DNA of 64,000 nucleotides, from the NCBI GenBank assembly GCA_012038135.1, contig JAAVJQ010000004.1:186001-250000 (forward strand), read 5' to 3'. Made by a program: the position numbers and the translations under genes. This stretch comes from Salinimicrobium nanhaiense. Lineage in GTDB: Bacteria; Bacteroidota; Bacteroidia; Flavobacteriales; Flavobacteriaceae. Shown here piece by piece: positions 7,955 through 15,772 of this stretch (its first letter is position 1; the number at the start of each line of letters is the position of its first letter). Under the pieces are notes generated by a model. It did no database searches, had not been told where the DNA came from, and worked only from the letters and a program-made list of their open reading frames with translations.

Positions 7955-9292
7955 ATGACTTCTCTCCAGGCTATTTCGCCCATTGACGGTAGATATATTT
8001 CCAAGACCCGGCAGCTTGCCGAATATTTTAGCGAGCAGGCACTTATAAAATACCGGGTGCGGGTAGAAATAGAATATTTTATTTCTCTTTGTGAACTTGG
8101 CCTGCCACAGCTAGAACAAATGCAGGACTCTAAATTTGCTGATCTGCGAAAGATCTACAGCAATTTTTCAACTGAAGATGCCTTGGAGATCAAAGAAATA
8201 GAGAAAACCACAAATCACGACGTAAAAGCAGTTGAATATTTTATTAAGGACAGGTTCGACAAATTAGATCTGTCTCAATTCAAGGAATTCATACATTTTG
8301 GCCTTACCTCACAGGATATCAATAATACAGCAGTTCCTTTAAGTATAAAAGAAGCCCTGGAAGATGTCTACAATCCTTCATTGAATGATCTTTTGGAAAA
8401 GCTGGAACAATTGGCGGCCGACTGGAAAGAAATCCCTATGCTTGCCAGAACTCACGGTCAGCCGGCCTCCCCTACCCGTTTGGGAAAAGAGATCAAAGTT
8501 TTTGTTGTTAGATTAAAGGAACAGTTGAAATACCTGCAGGATATTCCCAATGCAGCCAAATTTGGAGGTGCTACCGGGAATTTCAATGCACATAAAGTAG
8601 CTTATCCAAAGGTCAACTGGAAGATCTTCGGAAAAGATTTTGTCGAAGGTTCTTTAGGACTTTACCATTCTTTCCCTACTACCCAAATAGAGCATTATGA
8701 TCATATGGCTTCGCTTTTTGATGCTCTAAAACGTATTAATACCATAATTCTTGACCTGGATAGAGATATCTGGTCTTACGTCTCCATGGATTATTTCAAG
8801 CAAAAGATCAAAAAAGGAGAAGTGGGATCTTCGGCGATGCCGCATAAGGTGAATCCAATTGATTTCGAGAACAGCGAAGGGAATTTGGGTATAGCAAATG
8901 CCCTTTTTGAGCACCTCTCGGCTAAATTACCCGTTAGTAGATTACAACGGGATCTTACAGATAGTACAGTCTTGAGGACAATAGGAGTGCCATTTGGTCA
9001 CACCTTAATTGGATTTTCATCCACTCTCAAAGGTCTCAATAAGCTGTTACTGAATGAAGCCAAACTCGATGCCGATCTGGAAAATAACTGGGCTGTAGTG
9101 GCTGAAGCCATTCAGACCATTCTTCGACGCGAGGGCTACCCCAACCCCTATGAAGCTTTAAAAGGCCTCACCCGTACCAACGAGAGAATAAACCGGGACA
9201 GTATTTCAGAGTTTATTGGAGGGTTGGAAGTTTCAGAAGAAATAAAGGAGGAGCTAAGGCAAATTAGTCCGCAGAATTACACGGGAATATAA
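7955..9292 (+). CDS. purB: Adenylosuccinate lyase
   Basis: A 445-residue fumarase/aspartase-superfamily enzyme used twice in purine synthesis: SAICAR to AICAR and adenylosuccinate to AMP, each releasing fumarate. The superfamily signature GSSAMPHKVNP (291-301) carries the mobile-loop catalytic Ser. ARTHGQPASPTRLGKE and TSQDINNTAVP are the other conserved blocks. Length is close to the E. coli-type enzyme (456). The upstream gap holds TATCTTTA, a weak promoter-like match, so it may have its own transcript. Confidence 0.97.
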   Translation: MTSLQAISPIDGRYISKTRQLAEYFSEQALIKYRVRVEIEYFISLCELGLPQLEQMQDSKFADLRKIYSNFSTEDALEIKEIEKTTNHDVKAVEYFIKDRFDKLDLSQFKEFIHFGLTSQDINNTAVPLSIKEALEDVYNPSLNDLLEKLEQLAADWKEIPMLARTHGQPASPTRLGKEIKVFVVRLKEQLKYLQDIPNAAKFGGATGNFNAHKVAYPKVNWKIFGKDFVEGSLGLYHSFPTTQIEHYDHMASLFDALKRINTIILDLDRDIWSYVSMDYFKQKIKKGEVGSSAMPHKVNPIDFENSEGNLGIANALFEHLSAKLPVSRLQRDLTDSTVLRTIGVPFGHTLIGFSSTLKGLNKLLLNEAKLDADLENNWAVVAEAIQTILRREGYPNPYEALKGLTRTNERINRDSISEFIGGLEVSEEIKEELRQISPQNYTGI

Positions 9293-9293
9293 C

Positions 9294-9412
9294 TTAGTAT
9301 TCAGTGTTCAGTGCTCAGTAGGCAGTTTGCAATGGTGCTTGGAATTTGGCGCTTGGAACTTGGTGCTTGGAATTTGGTGCTTGGTGCTTGGTGCTAAATC
9401 TTGAATTTTGAA
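9294..9412. repeat. Degenerate heptamer array, 17 units in perfect 7-base phase
   Basis: Starting one base after the purB stop, the sequence divides into 17 consecutive 7-base units without a phase break. The first block is of the NCAGTNN kind (TCAGTGT, TCAGTGC, TCAGTAG, GCAGTTT) and the second of the NNNTTGG kind (TGCTTGG, AATTTGG, CGCTTGG, AACTTGG, TGCTTGG, AATTTGG, TGCTTGG, TGCTTGG). It does not code for anything and is not a CRISPR because there are no spacers. Confidence 0.85.
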
Positions 9413-9419
9413 TAAAAAT

Positions 9420-9453
9420 AAAGAGGCTCAAAACGCTATTTTTGATCCTCTTT
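9420..9453. terminator. Bidirectional intrinsic terminator between purB and the DUF4252 operon
   Basis: AAAGAGG-C-TCAAAA (9420-9433) pairs with a TTTTGA-T-CCTCTTTT arm, giving a two-part stem with one mismatch. A/T runs on both sides let it stop the convergent transcripts of purB and the sigma-factor operon. Confidence 0.7.
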
Positions 9454-9459
9454 TATTTT

Positions 9460-9993
9460 TTAATCCAGAAATCCGTTCAGGTCCGGTAGACCTGCAACAT
9501 CCAATTCTCCTTTTTCGAAAGACTTGAGCAGTCTTATCATAGCTTCAGGATCCATGTCATTTCCGGTTACGCGGGCAATACCGAAGCCTTTTTCATCATC
9601 ACTTCCAAAAATGATCAATTCATCTATGGCGTCCTCCTCACCTAAATAGTACAACTCGGCTTTGCGGGTCCCACCGCCATAGCGCATAAGCTGCTGATAT
9701 TTATCGGCTTTAAGGATCTCGGTCAATTTGGCCTTTTCAGCTTCATACAACTCCTTGTTCTCTCCTTTCAAAGGGAAGCCTAGAACATTTACCTTTTTGA
9801 TGGTTTCAAGTGTTGCCTTCTGTTCAGCATTAAGTTTTGAATTATCTCCTGTCAATAAACTGGCAGGAAGGTCAAAAGCTAAATACTGCTGACTGTTCTG
9901 GTTCTCTACATAATACTCCTGAAGGGTTGTTTCATTTTTACAGGAAACAACCCCAAGAGCTATTAGTACCAGCATTAAAACTGCTTTTTTCAT
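9460..9993 (-). CDS. DUF4252 domain lipoprotein
   Basis: A 177-residue predicted lipoprotein: the signal MKKAVLMLVLIALGVVSC ends in a VVSC lipobox at Cys18. The body matches the Bacteroidota-specific DUF4252 family, whose function is unknown. It is the last gene of a four-gene minus-strand operon headed by an ECF sigma factor. Its ATG overlaps the previous gene's stop by one base (TAATG), which points to translational coupling. It is likely anchored in the outer or inner membrane facing the periplasm. Confidence 0.88.
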   Translation of the reverse strand: MKKAVLMLVLIALGVVSCKNETTLQEYYVENQNSQQYLAFDLPASLLTGDNSKLNAEQKATLETIKKVNVLGFPLKGENKELYEAEKAKLTEILKADKYQQLMRYGGGTRKAELYYLGEEDAIDELIIFGSDDEKGFGIARVTGNDMDPEAMIRLLKSFEKGELDVAGLPDLNGFLD

Positions 9994-10520
9994 TACTGTT
10001 TGGTATCAACATTCTTTAATTCATCTCCCCCCGGGATCTTGAAATCATTGGCAAGTTTAGAGACTTGTGCAAGATTGATCTCTCCGGTTATATTAAGGAT
10101 CACAGACAGGGGCTTGTTCTTCTCGCGGCCTTCCATGAACATGAACAACTGGCTTACATAATCATCATTTTTGCCCGGCTTATAGTAGAACTTTACTGTT
10201 TTGTCTCCTTCAGAAACTCTCATGAGCTCTTCCATTCTTCCGGTCTTGAGGTATGCAGCCACATCTGTTGCCATTTGTTTACGCACCCCTTCCTGTGTAG
10301 AAGACAGTACTCGCATTTCCTGCAGATTCTCTATAAGGTCAATATAGGCCTGTGTTTCGGGATCATCTGCATTTAGATCTATTTTGGTAAGCAGCTTGAA
10401 CATTTTGCTCGTCACTACTACCGCGTCCACCTCTTTCATATTTTCATACTTATCAAAATTTTGAGCAGATGCAAGAAAGGGAAACATGAGTGCCAGTAAG
10501 GCGAAGGTTAATTTTTTCAT
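9993..10520 (-). CDS. DUF4252 domain exported protein
   Basis: A 175-residue paralogue of the next gene. The signal peptide MKKLTFALLALMFPFLASA is followed by QNFD and has no lipobox Cys, so the mature form is probably periplasmic and soluble, in contrast to the lipoprotein partner. The pair may act together, one soluble and one anchored, but this is inference. It is the third gene in the sigma-factor operon and 19 bases from the anti-sigma-like gene. Confidence 0.88.
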   Translation of the reverse strand: MKKLTFALLALMFPFLASAQNFDKYENMKEVDAVVVTSKMFKLLTKIDLNADDPETQAYIDLIENLQEMRVLSSTQEGVRKQMATDVAAYLKTGRMEELMRVSEGDKTVKFYYKPGKNDDYVSQLFMFMEGREKNKPLSVILNITGEINLAQVSKLANDFKIPGGDELKNVDTKQ

Positions 10521-10539
10521 GGGTCTTTAATTTTTGATT

Positions 10540-10989
10540 TTATTTTACAATTTTATCTTTGGTACTATTAAATTCTTCAATGTATCCCAGTTCATCGGTG
10601 CCTGAATTCATATAGACAGACATCATTTCAAGGGCTTCGATGGTCTTTTGCATAGCCACTTGCGGGTCTTCATAGGTGCCATAGTCGCTAAGCTCGTTCT
10701 CCTGTTGAATTATTACCCCAAGAAGGATAATTATGGAGGCCGCTATAGCTGCCCATGAATAAACCTTTTTACGACTTTTATCGAATTTGTTTTTGGGGGC
10801 ATAGGTTACTTCTTTGGTCAAATTTTCTTTCCCTCCCTGTTCAAAGTAGCAGAATATGGGTATATATTGCTGCAGGTGAGGGGCTACTTCTCCAGAGGTG
10901 AAGTAGGTTTTAAGCTGTGCTTCTTCTGCTCCCGAAGTTTCTGCCTCGAAATATTTATCAAGAAGGGATTCAATAACTCGTGATTCCAT
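10540..10989 (-). CDS. Single-pass membrane protein, putative anti-sigma factor
   Basis: A 149-residue protein with an acidic cytoplasmic-looking N-terminal domain (about 1-80, starting MESRVIESLLDKYFEAETSG), one transmembrane helix (about 86-106, YSWAAIAASIIILLGVIIQ) and a short external tail. Position and topology suggest an anti-sigma factor for the sigma gene it overlaps by 20 bases, but it has no recognisable zinc ZAS motif or FecR domain. The identity therefore rests on context. Confidence 0.65.
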   Translation of the reverse strand: MESRVIESLLDKYFEAETSGAEEAQLKTYFTSGEVAPHLQQYIPIFCYFEQGGKENLTKEVTYAPKNKFDKSRKKVYSWAAIAASIIILLGVIIQQENELSDYGTYEDPQVAMQKTIEALEMMSVYMNSGTDELGYIEEFNSTKDKIVK

Positions 10990-11485
10990 AGCGATGTCTT
11001 TTAATCATTTCTTCTCTTATTTTTTTTCGGGCCCGGCTCAATGCTACCCGAATAGCCGTCTCGTTCATTTGGGTCATTTTTGCGATCTCTTCGTATTCGT
11101 ACTGCTCCACTTCCCTAAGCTGTATCAATATTTTTTGTTGCTCGGGGAGCCCGGCAATGATCTTTTGTACCCAGTTAAGATCATCCTGCACCTCCACTTT
11201 ATGCTGCAACAAGGTTTCTCCGCACTCGTAATTGTTGTGAACGAGCCTTAGGTTGTTGTTCTGCTTAAGCTTTAACTGATCAAGACAGTGGTTCTTGGTA
11301 ACGGTCATGGCAAATGCCTCAACATTGTTATAAGAACTCAACTGCTCCTTTCGGCTCCATAACTTGAGCATCACTTCCTGCGTTGCATCTTCGGCCGCCT
11401 CCTTCGAAACCAGTAGACGTAATGCCAGTCTGTACATCTTGTCCTGCACCGGTTTCATAAGGCTTATGAAAGTATGCTGTTTCAT
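10970..11485 (-). CDS. ECF-type RNA polymerase sigma factor
   Basis: A 171-residue sigma-70 family protein with only regions 2 and 4. Region 2 includes the core-binding and -10 recognition helices (MYRLALRLLVSKEAAEDATQ, then WSRKEQLSSY and FAMTVTKNHCLDQLK). Region 4 is a helix-turn-helix for the -35 element (YEYEEIAKMTQMNETAIRVA). It heads the operon with the membrane protein and two DUF4252 genes, and is divergent from the first S41 protease. The target regulon is unknown but plausibly includes these neighbours. Confidence 0.92.
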   Translation of the reverse strand: MKQHTFISLMKPVQDKMYRLALRLLVSKEAAEDATQEVMLKLWSRKEQLSSYNNVEAFAMTVTKNHCLDQLKLKQNNNLRLVHNNYECGETLLQHKVEVQDDLNWVQKIIAGLPEQQKILIQLREVEQYEYEEIAKMTQMNETAIRVALSRARKKIREEMIKRHRYGITSY

Positions 11486-11619
11486 TTGGTTCTTGGTTAG
11501 CGGGAGGTTTTTTACTGCCTCTTACCCTTACGACGGATATAAATCAATTTTGTTACCAATTAATTTCAAAATTTTCTTTATTCCACCTAAATTTAGTGAC
11601 TTCAAAACCGTGTAAAGCT

Positions 11620-13071
11620 ATGAAATCTGCCTATAAACTAATCTTCAGCCTCTTGCTGCTCTTCTTTTTTACCGGCTGCCAGGATGATCTTGATGATGTA
11701 ATTCGCCCCACCAGTGAGCTTGACATTAAAAACTTTATCTGGAGAGCGATGAATGATATCTATTTATATAAGGCAGATGTGCCCGCACTGGCCGATGACC
11801 GTTTTGCCAATCAGTCGGAATTAAATGAATTCCTGAACAGTTTTTCTTCACCCGAAGATCTTTTTTATAATGGTCTGGTTGCTTCTCATGATGAATTCAG
11901 CTTTTTAGTGGAAGATTATCAGGCTCTGGAACGTTCCCTTGACGGAATAAATCTTTCTAACGGAATGCAATTTGGCTTAGTAAGATATACTTCTTCTTCC
12001 CAGGAAGTCCTGGGATATGTGAGGTATGTAATGCCTAACACTTCGGCTGAAGCACAGGGTATAAAAAGAGGTGATCTTTTCAATACCGTCGATGGAGAAC
12101 ATCTAACTCTTGAAAATTTCTCCCGTTTACTGGAACCTTCTACATATACCATAGGCCTGGCAGAAATAAACGGTGATGAAATAATCTCAACTGGAGAAAC
12201 AGTTACTTTAGTAAAAGAGGAATACACTAATAATCCCGTCTATTTAGCCACCACTATTCCTACTGCTTCAGGAACAGTAGGTTATCTCATGTACAACGGT
12301 TTTACGGGTACCTTTGATGACGTACTTAACGAAACCTTCGCAATGTTTAATTCTGAAGGAATTACAGATCTTATTGTTGACCTTCGGTATAACAGCGGCG
12401 GATCTGTTGAAAGCGCCAGTGACCTTGCCAGCATGATCACCGGACAGTTCAAAGGGGAAGTATTCTATAAAGAGCTTTGGAATCAAGAACTGCAGACCTA
12501 CCTGGAGACTACAGATCCTGAAAGCCTTGTTAACCGCTATGACGATCGCACGAGCTCAGGTGGAGTGATCAACAGCCTTAATTTAGGAAGAGTATATTTC
12601 ATAACAACTTTACGTACTGCTTCGGCCAGTGAGTTGCTTATCAATGGGCTAAAACCTTACATAGGAGTAGTACAAATAGGAGAAAATACCACAGGCAAAT
12701 TTCAGGCTTCTACCACTCTTTATGACTCTCCCACCTTCCGAAGAAACAACGTGAATACCGGCCATACCTATGCCGTGCAACCGCTCATCTATAAAACAGC
12801 CAATGCCAACGGGGTGACCGATTATACCGACGGACTCATTCCGGATATTGAAATTAGTGAGAATATACGTGATCTGGGAGTGCTTGGAGATCCTAATGAA
12901 CCCTTATTAGCTGCAGCTCTTGCTACAATAGCAGGTACTCAACCTTTAGAGACAAGGGCTAAAAAAGAGCTCTTTATAATATTTGGAGAAAATGGGATGC
13001 AAGATCCTCTTTATCAGAAGATGTATTCCCGGGAACTGTTGCCTTATAACCCACAATCATTAACTCATTAA
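11620..13071 (+). CDS. S41 family peptidase lipoprotein (C-terminal-processing type), copy 1
   Basis: A 483-residue lipoprotein protease. The ATG at 11620 is taken over an in-frame GTG eight codons earlier because the signal peptide begins there (lipobox FTGC). A PDZ-like domain is visible around RYVMPNTSAEAQGIKRGD. The S41 core contains DLIVDLRYNSGG and the Ser-Lys dyad: Ser335 in TASASE and Lys360 in TTGK, 25 residues apart as in Tsp/CtpA. Substrates are unknown. It forms a tandem pair with the next gene. Confidence 0.92.
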   Translation: MKSAYKLIFSLLLLFFFTGCQDDLDDVIRPTSELDIKNFIWRAMNDIYLYKADVPALADDRFANQSELNEFLNSFSSPEDLFYNGLVASHDEFSFLVEDYQALERSLDGINLSNGMQFGLVRYTSSSQEVLGYVRYVMPNTSAEAQGIKRGDLFNTVDGEHLTLENFSRLLEPSTYTIGLAEINGDEIISTGETVTLVKEEYTNNPVYLATTIPTASGTVGYLMYNGFTGTFDDVLNETFAMFNSEGITDLIVDLRYNSGGSVESASDLASMITGQFKGEVFYKELWNQELQTYLETTDPESLVNRYDDRTSSGGVINSLNLGRVYFITTLRTASASELLINGLKPYIGVVQIGENTTGKFQASTTLYDSPTFRRNNVNTGHTYAVQPLIYKTANANGVTDYTDGLIPDIEISENIRDLGVLGDPNEPLLAAALATIAGTQPLETRAKKELFIIFGENGMQDPLYQKMYSRELLPYNPQSLTH

Positions 13072-13144
13072 CAATTATTTAAGAAATTGTTTTTGCTGGT
13101 AACTTGATTTAGAGTAGATTTAAGACCTTTTTAAAAAAAATAAA

Positions 13145-14653
13145 ATGAAGAAATTTTTTATGCCGGTTCTCCTCCTGGGAGTAATGTTTACTTCCTGTTC
13201 TGAGGATGATGAGATCAAAGAGGTTGAAGTAGTAGAGGAAGTTGAAACTCCAAAAGAGAGAAGGAATCTTGAGGTAGAAGAGTTCATGTTTGCGGTTATG
13301 GATGAGATTTATCTATATGAAGCTGATGTTCCTCAATTGCAAACCGGATTTTTTTCTACTGAAGAAAAGAAGTTAGACTATCTGGAATCTTTTAGTGACC
13401 CTGAAGATTTGTATTATGATCTGGTTGCTGAACATGATGAGTTCAGTTTTATGACCGAAGATTACGTAGCGCTTAATAAACTCCTGACCGAAGGTGTTTC
13501 GGGTACTACAGGAATGGATTATGGACTCGCATATTTCAGTAATTCATCGAATATTTTTGGATACGTACGTTACGTCATGCCTAACAGTCCTGCAGAGGAA
13601 GCAGGAGTAAAAAGAGGAGATTTTTTTACTGAAATAGACGGAGTCCAGATGACCGCCAGTAACTATCAGGGCCTCTTAGGTAAAGCCTCTTTTTCTATGA
13701 CGATATACGAACTGGCAGGAAATTCTCTTTCCCCTACAGACAAAACTGTAAACCTCACAAAAGTTGAAATGGCAGAAGATCCTATCCTCACTCATAAAAT
13801 TTTTGAAACCGAAGGCCAAAGGATCGGGTATATCATGTATAATAGCTTTACTCCCACTTTTGACGACGAATTGAATGCTGTCTTTGGAGAATTTAAATCT
13901 GCCGGTATTACAGATCTTATCCTGGATTTTAGATACAATGGTGGCGGTAACGTAGAAACTGCTATTGATATTGCCAGTATGATCACCGGGCAATTTAACG
14001 ATCAGGTGATTTTACAATATCAATACAATAAACTCTATCAGGAATACTATCAGACTTACTATCCAAATTCTCTAAAAATAAAATTTAATAACAAGATAAG
14101 AACAGGAGAGGCAACTAACAGCCTAAACCTTTCCAGAGTTCATGTGATCACAACACGCAGTTCTGCTTCGGCAAGTGAATTGGTTATTCATGCCCTTAAA
14201 CCCTATATTGATGTAGTTCAAATAGGAGGACCTACCCGTGGAAAGTTCCAGGCATCTTCCACCTTCTATGACTCTCCAAACTTTAGCTATAGAAATGATA
14301 AAGGAGAAGTCCATGTGAATAAGAACCACAATTATGCTCTTCAACCCTTGATTGTAAAATACGCTAACAAGAATGGAGAATCAGATTTTGTAGATGGGTT
14401 GTTTCCCGATGTTGCAGCCTCTGATGAGCTTGGAAATAGAGACCCTTTAGGTGATCCTTCAGAGCCTATGTTAGAGGTAGCTCTTAATTATATTTTGGGG
14501 AAAGCACAGGAACCTGCTACTGCAATGCAGAAGAAAATGGAAAACGGAGAAATAAAAACCATTGGTGAAAGTGACATGTTTAAACCAAACTATCAAAGAA
14601 TGTATTTGGAAGATCAAAACATTCCAATCATGATCCCTTCGGAAATGAAATAG
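13145..14653 (+). CDS. S41 family peptidase lipoprotein, copy 2
   Basis: A 502-residue paralogue of the preceding gene with the same plan: lipobox FTSC at the end of the signal peptide, an acidic linker (about residues 19-38, rich in E and D), a PDZ-like region (RYVMPNSPAEEAGVKRGD), and S41 blocks DLILDFRYNGGG, Ser342 in SASASE and Lys367 in TRGK. Shared stretches such as ALKPYI-VVQIG show a clear duplication. Copy 2 carries a longer C-terminal tail. It is separated from copy 1 by 73 bases and ends at a strong terminator. Confidence 0.92.
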   Translation: MKKFFMPVLLLGVMFTSCSEDDEIKEVEVVEEVETPKERRNLEVEEFMFAVMDEIYLYEADVPQLQTGFFSTEEKKLDYLESFSDPEDLYYDLVAEHDEFSFMTEDYVALNKLLTEGVSGTTGMDYGLAYFSNSSNIFGYVRYVMPNSPAEEAGVKRGDFFTEIDGVQMTASNYQGLLGKASFSMTIYELAGNSLSPTDKTVNLTKVEMAEDPILTHKIFETEGQRIGYIMYNSFTPTFDDELNAVFGEFKSAGITDLILDFRYNGGGNVETAIDIASMITGQFNDQVILQYQYNKLYQEYYQTYYPNSLKIKFNNKIRTGEATNSLNLSRVHVITTRSSASASELVIHALKPYIDVVQIGGPTRGKFQASSTFYDSPNFSYRNDKGEVHVNKNHNYALQPLIVKYANKNGESDFVDGLFPDVAASDELGNRDPLGDPSEPMLEVALNYILGKAQEPATAMQKKMENGEIKTIGESDMFKPNYQRMYLEDQNIPIMIPSEMK

Positions 14654-14670
14654 TTTCACCACACATTATA

Positions 14671-14698
14671 AAAAATCCCGCAGCCGCGGGATTTTTTG
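14671..14698. terminator. Strong bidirectional intrinsic terminator
   Basis: AAAAATCCCGC (14671-14681) pairs with GCGGGATTTTT (14686-14696) around the loop AGCC, with a T-run continuing. It separates the S41 pair from the convergent cobalamin receptor operon. Confidence 0.92.
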
Positions 14699-14701
14699 TT
14701 T

Positions 14702-15769
14702 CTACTCATTGAAGAAAATTCCATTGGGATTGATCCCGGTATCATATTGATTAAGAAGATTCCCTCCTAAGAGGTTATAAACAAAGAGTTTTCCATTCCC
14801 GGTAAAATCGGGATTGGCTGAAGCTGCATAAAGCTTTCCGTCATGAATTTCAAATCCGTAGAGGTAAGCAACTTCCTCAATAGGAAAGTCTGAAATGACC
14901 GGCAATTCCTCTGCATTTGTAGAGAAGCTGTAAACTTCACTCCTCAAGGTGTAATAAAGCTTTCCTTGTTCAAATGTCAAATTAGCAGGATGCTGCCCTG
15001 CGTCGGGAAAACTAAAGGATTTTTCGACTTCCAGGGTAGAAAGGTTGATTTTGCTAATACTTCCTGCAGTTTCGCCTGCATAATCGGGAAGACCTGCAGA
15101 AGAAACCCATAAAGCACCTTCTGCTACAGTAAGGCTGTTAGGCACCTGCCCTACTTCAATCACTTTTTGAACCTCATTTCCTGCGAGAACACTTACTTTA
15201 TTATTGAAATTCCATCCTCCTGCATGGGCGACAAAGATTCTTCCGTTAGAGGATACTATCTCTTCGGGACCTTCTTCCAAGGGGATAGTGGTAAGAAGAT
15301 CAAAATTTTGTGCGCCAAAAACTGCTACAAAATCATCTGTAGGATCTCCACCGTCTCCCCAGTTTGTAACGTAGAGCATCCCTTCCAAAAAGGCTAATTT
15401 TCGGGGGTTGTTCAATTCGGCATCGATAGTAGCAACGCTTTCAAATGTAAATCTATTTACCACTTCAATGGTGTTCGAGACATTTAAAACAATATAAGCA
15501 TACGCTCCAAAAAAGGCCATATCTGTTGCCGTATCTCCCAGGCCTATTTCATTTACACTTTCAAAAATGTTTTGAGAAGATACTCCGGTAGCGGGATCAA
15601 TATAAGTAACCGAAGAATTACCCTGTCCAAAATTACCTTCATTAAGAACAAAAATTCCCTTGTCAAAAGTTGCCGGGCCTTCGGGAAGTGTTGGCGAATC
15701 ATCGCTATCATCACACGAGTTAAGGAGAAAAACACAAAAGAAAAAATAACACCATTGTTTAAGCTGCAT
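14702..15769 (-). CDS. DUF5074/YncE-like beta-propeller lipoprotein of the cobalamin locus
   Basis: A 355-residue lipoprotein (signal ending in LLNSC, lipobox Cys19) followed by Asp/Ser-rich residues and a repeat-built body resembling YVTN/YncE six- or seven-bladed propellers (for example GIFVLNEGNFGQGNSSVTYI, FVLNEGNFG-type openings and repeated GKLYAA/GRIFVAH strands). Proteins of this type sit beside BtuB-like receptors in many flavobacteria and are thought to be surface-exposed helpers of B12 capture, by analogy to BtuG. It starts 3 bases after the receptor stop, so it is under the same riboswitch. Confidence 0.85.
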   Translation of the reverse strand: MQLKQWCYFFFCVFLLNSCDDSDDSPTLPEGPATFDKGIFVLNEGNFGQGNSSVTYIDPATGVSSQNIFESVNEIGLGDTATDMAFFGAYAYIVLNVSNTIEVVNRFTFESVATIDAELNNPRKLAFLEGMLYVTNWGDGGDPTDDFVAVFGAQNFDLLTTIPLEEGPEEIVSSNGRIFVAHAGGWNFNNKVSVLAGNEVQKVIEVGQVPNSLTVAEGALWVSSAGLPDYAGETAGSISKINLSTLEVEKSFSFPDAGQHPANLTFEQGKLYYTLRSEVYSFSTNAEELPVISDFPIEEVAYLYGFEIHDGKLYAASANPDFTGNGKLFVYNLLGGNLLNQYDTGINPNGIFFNE

Positions 15770-15772
15770 AAT

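Noticed and set aside
9294..9412. Heptamer array considered as a CRISPR array
   Set aside because: Units are 7 bases with no unique spacers, no leader and no cas genes in the window.
13071..13090. ACAATT/AATTGT stem between the two S41 genes as a terminator
   Set aside because: Six base pairs of A and T are too weak. The two protease genes may still be co-transcribed.
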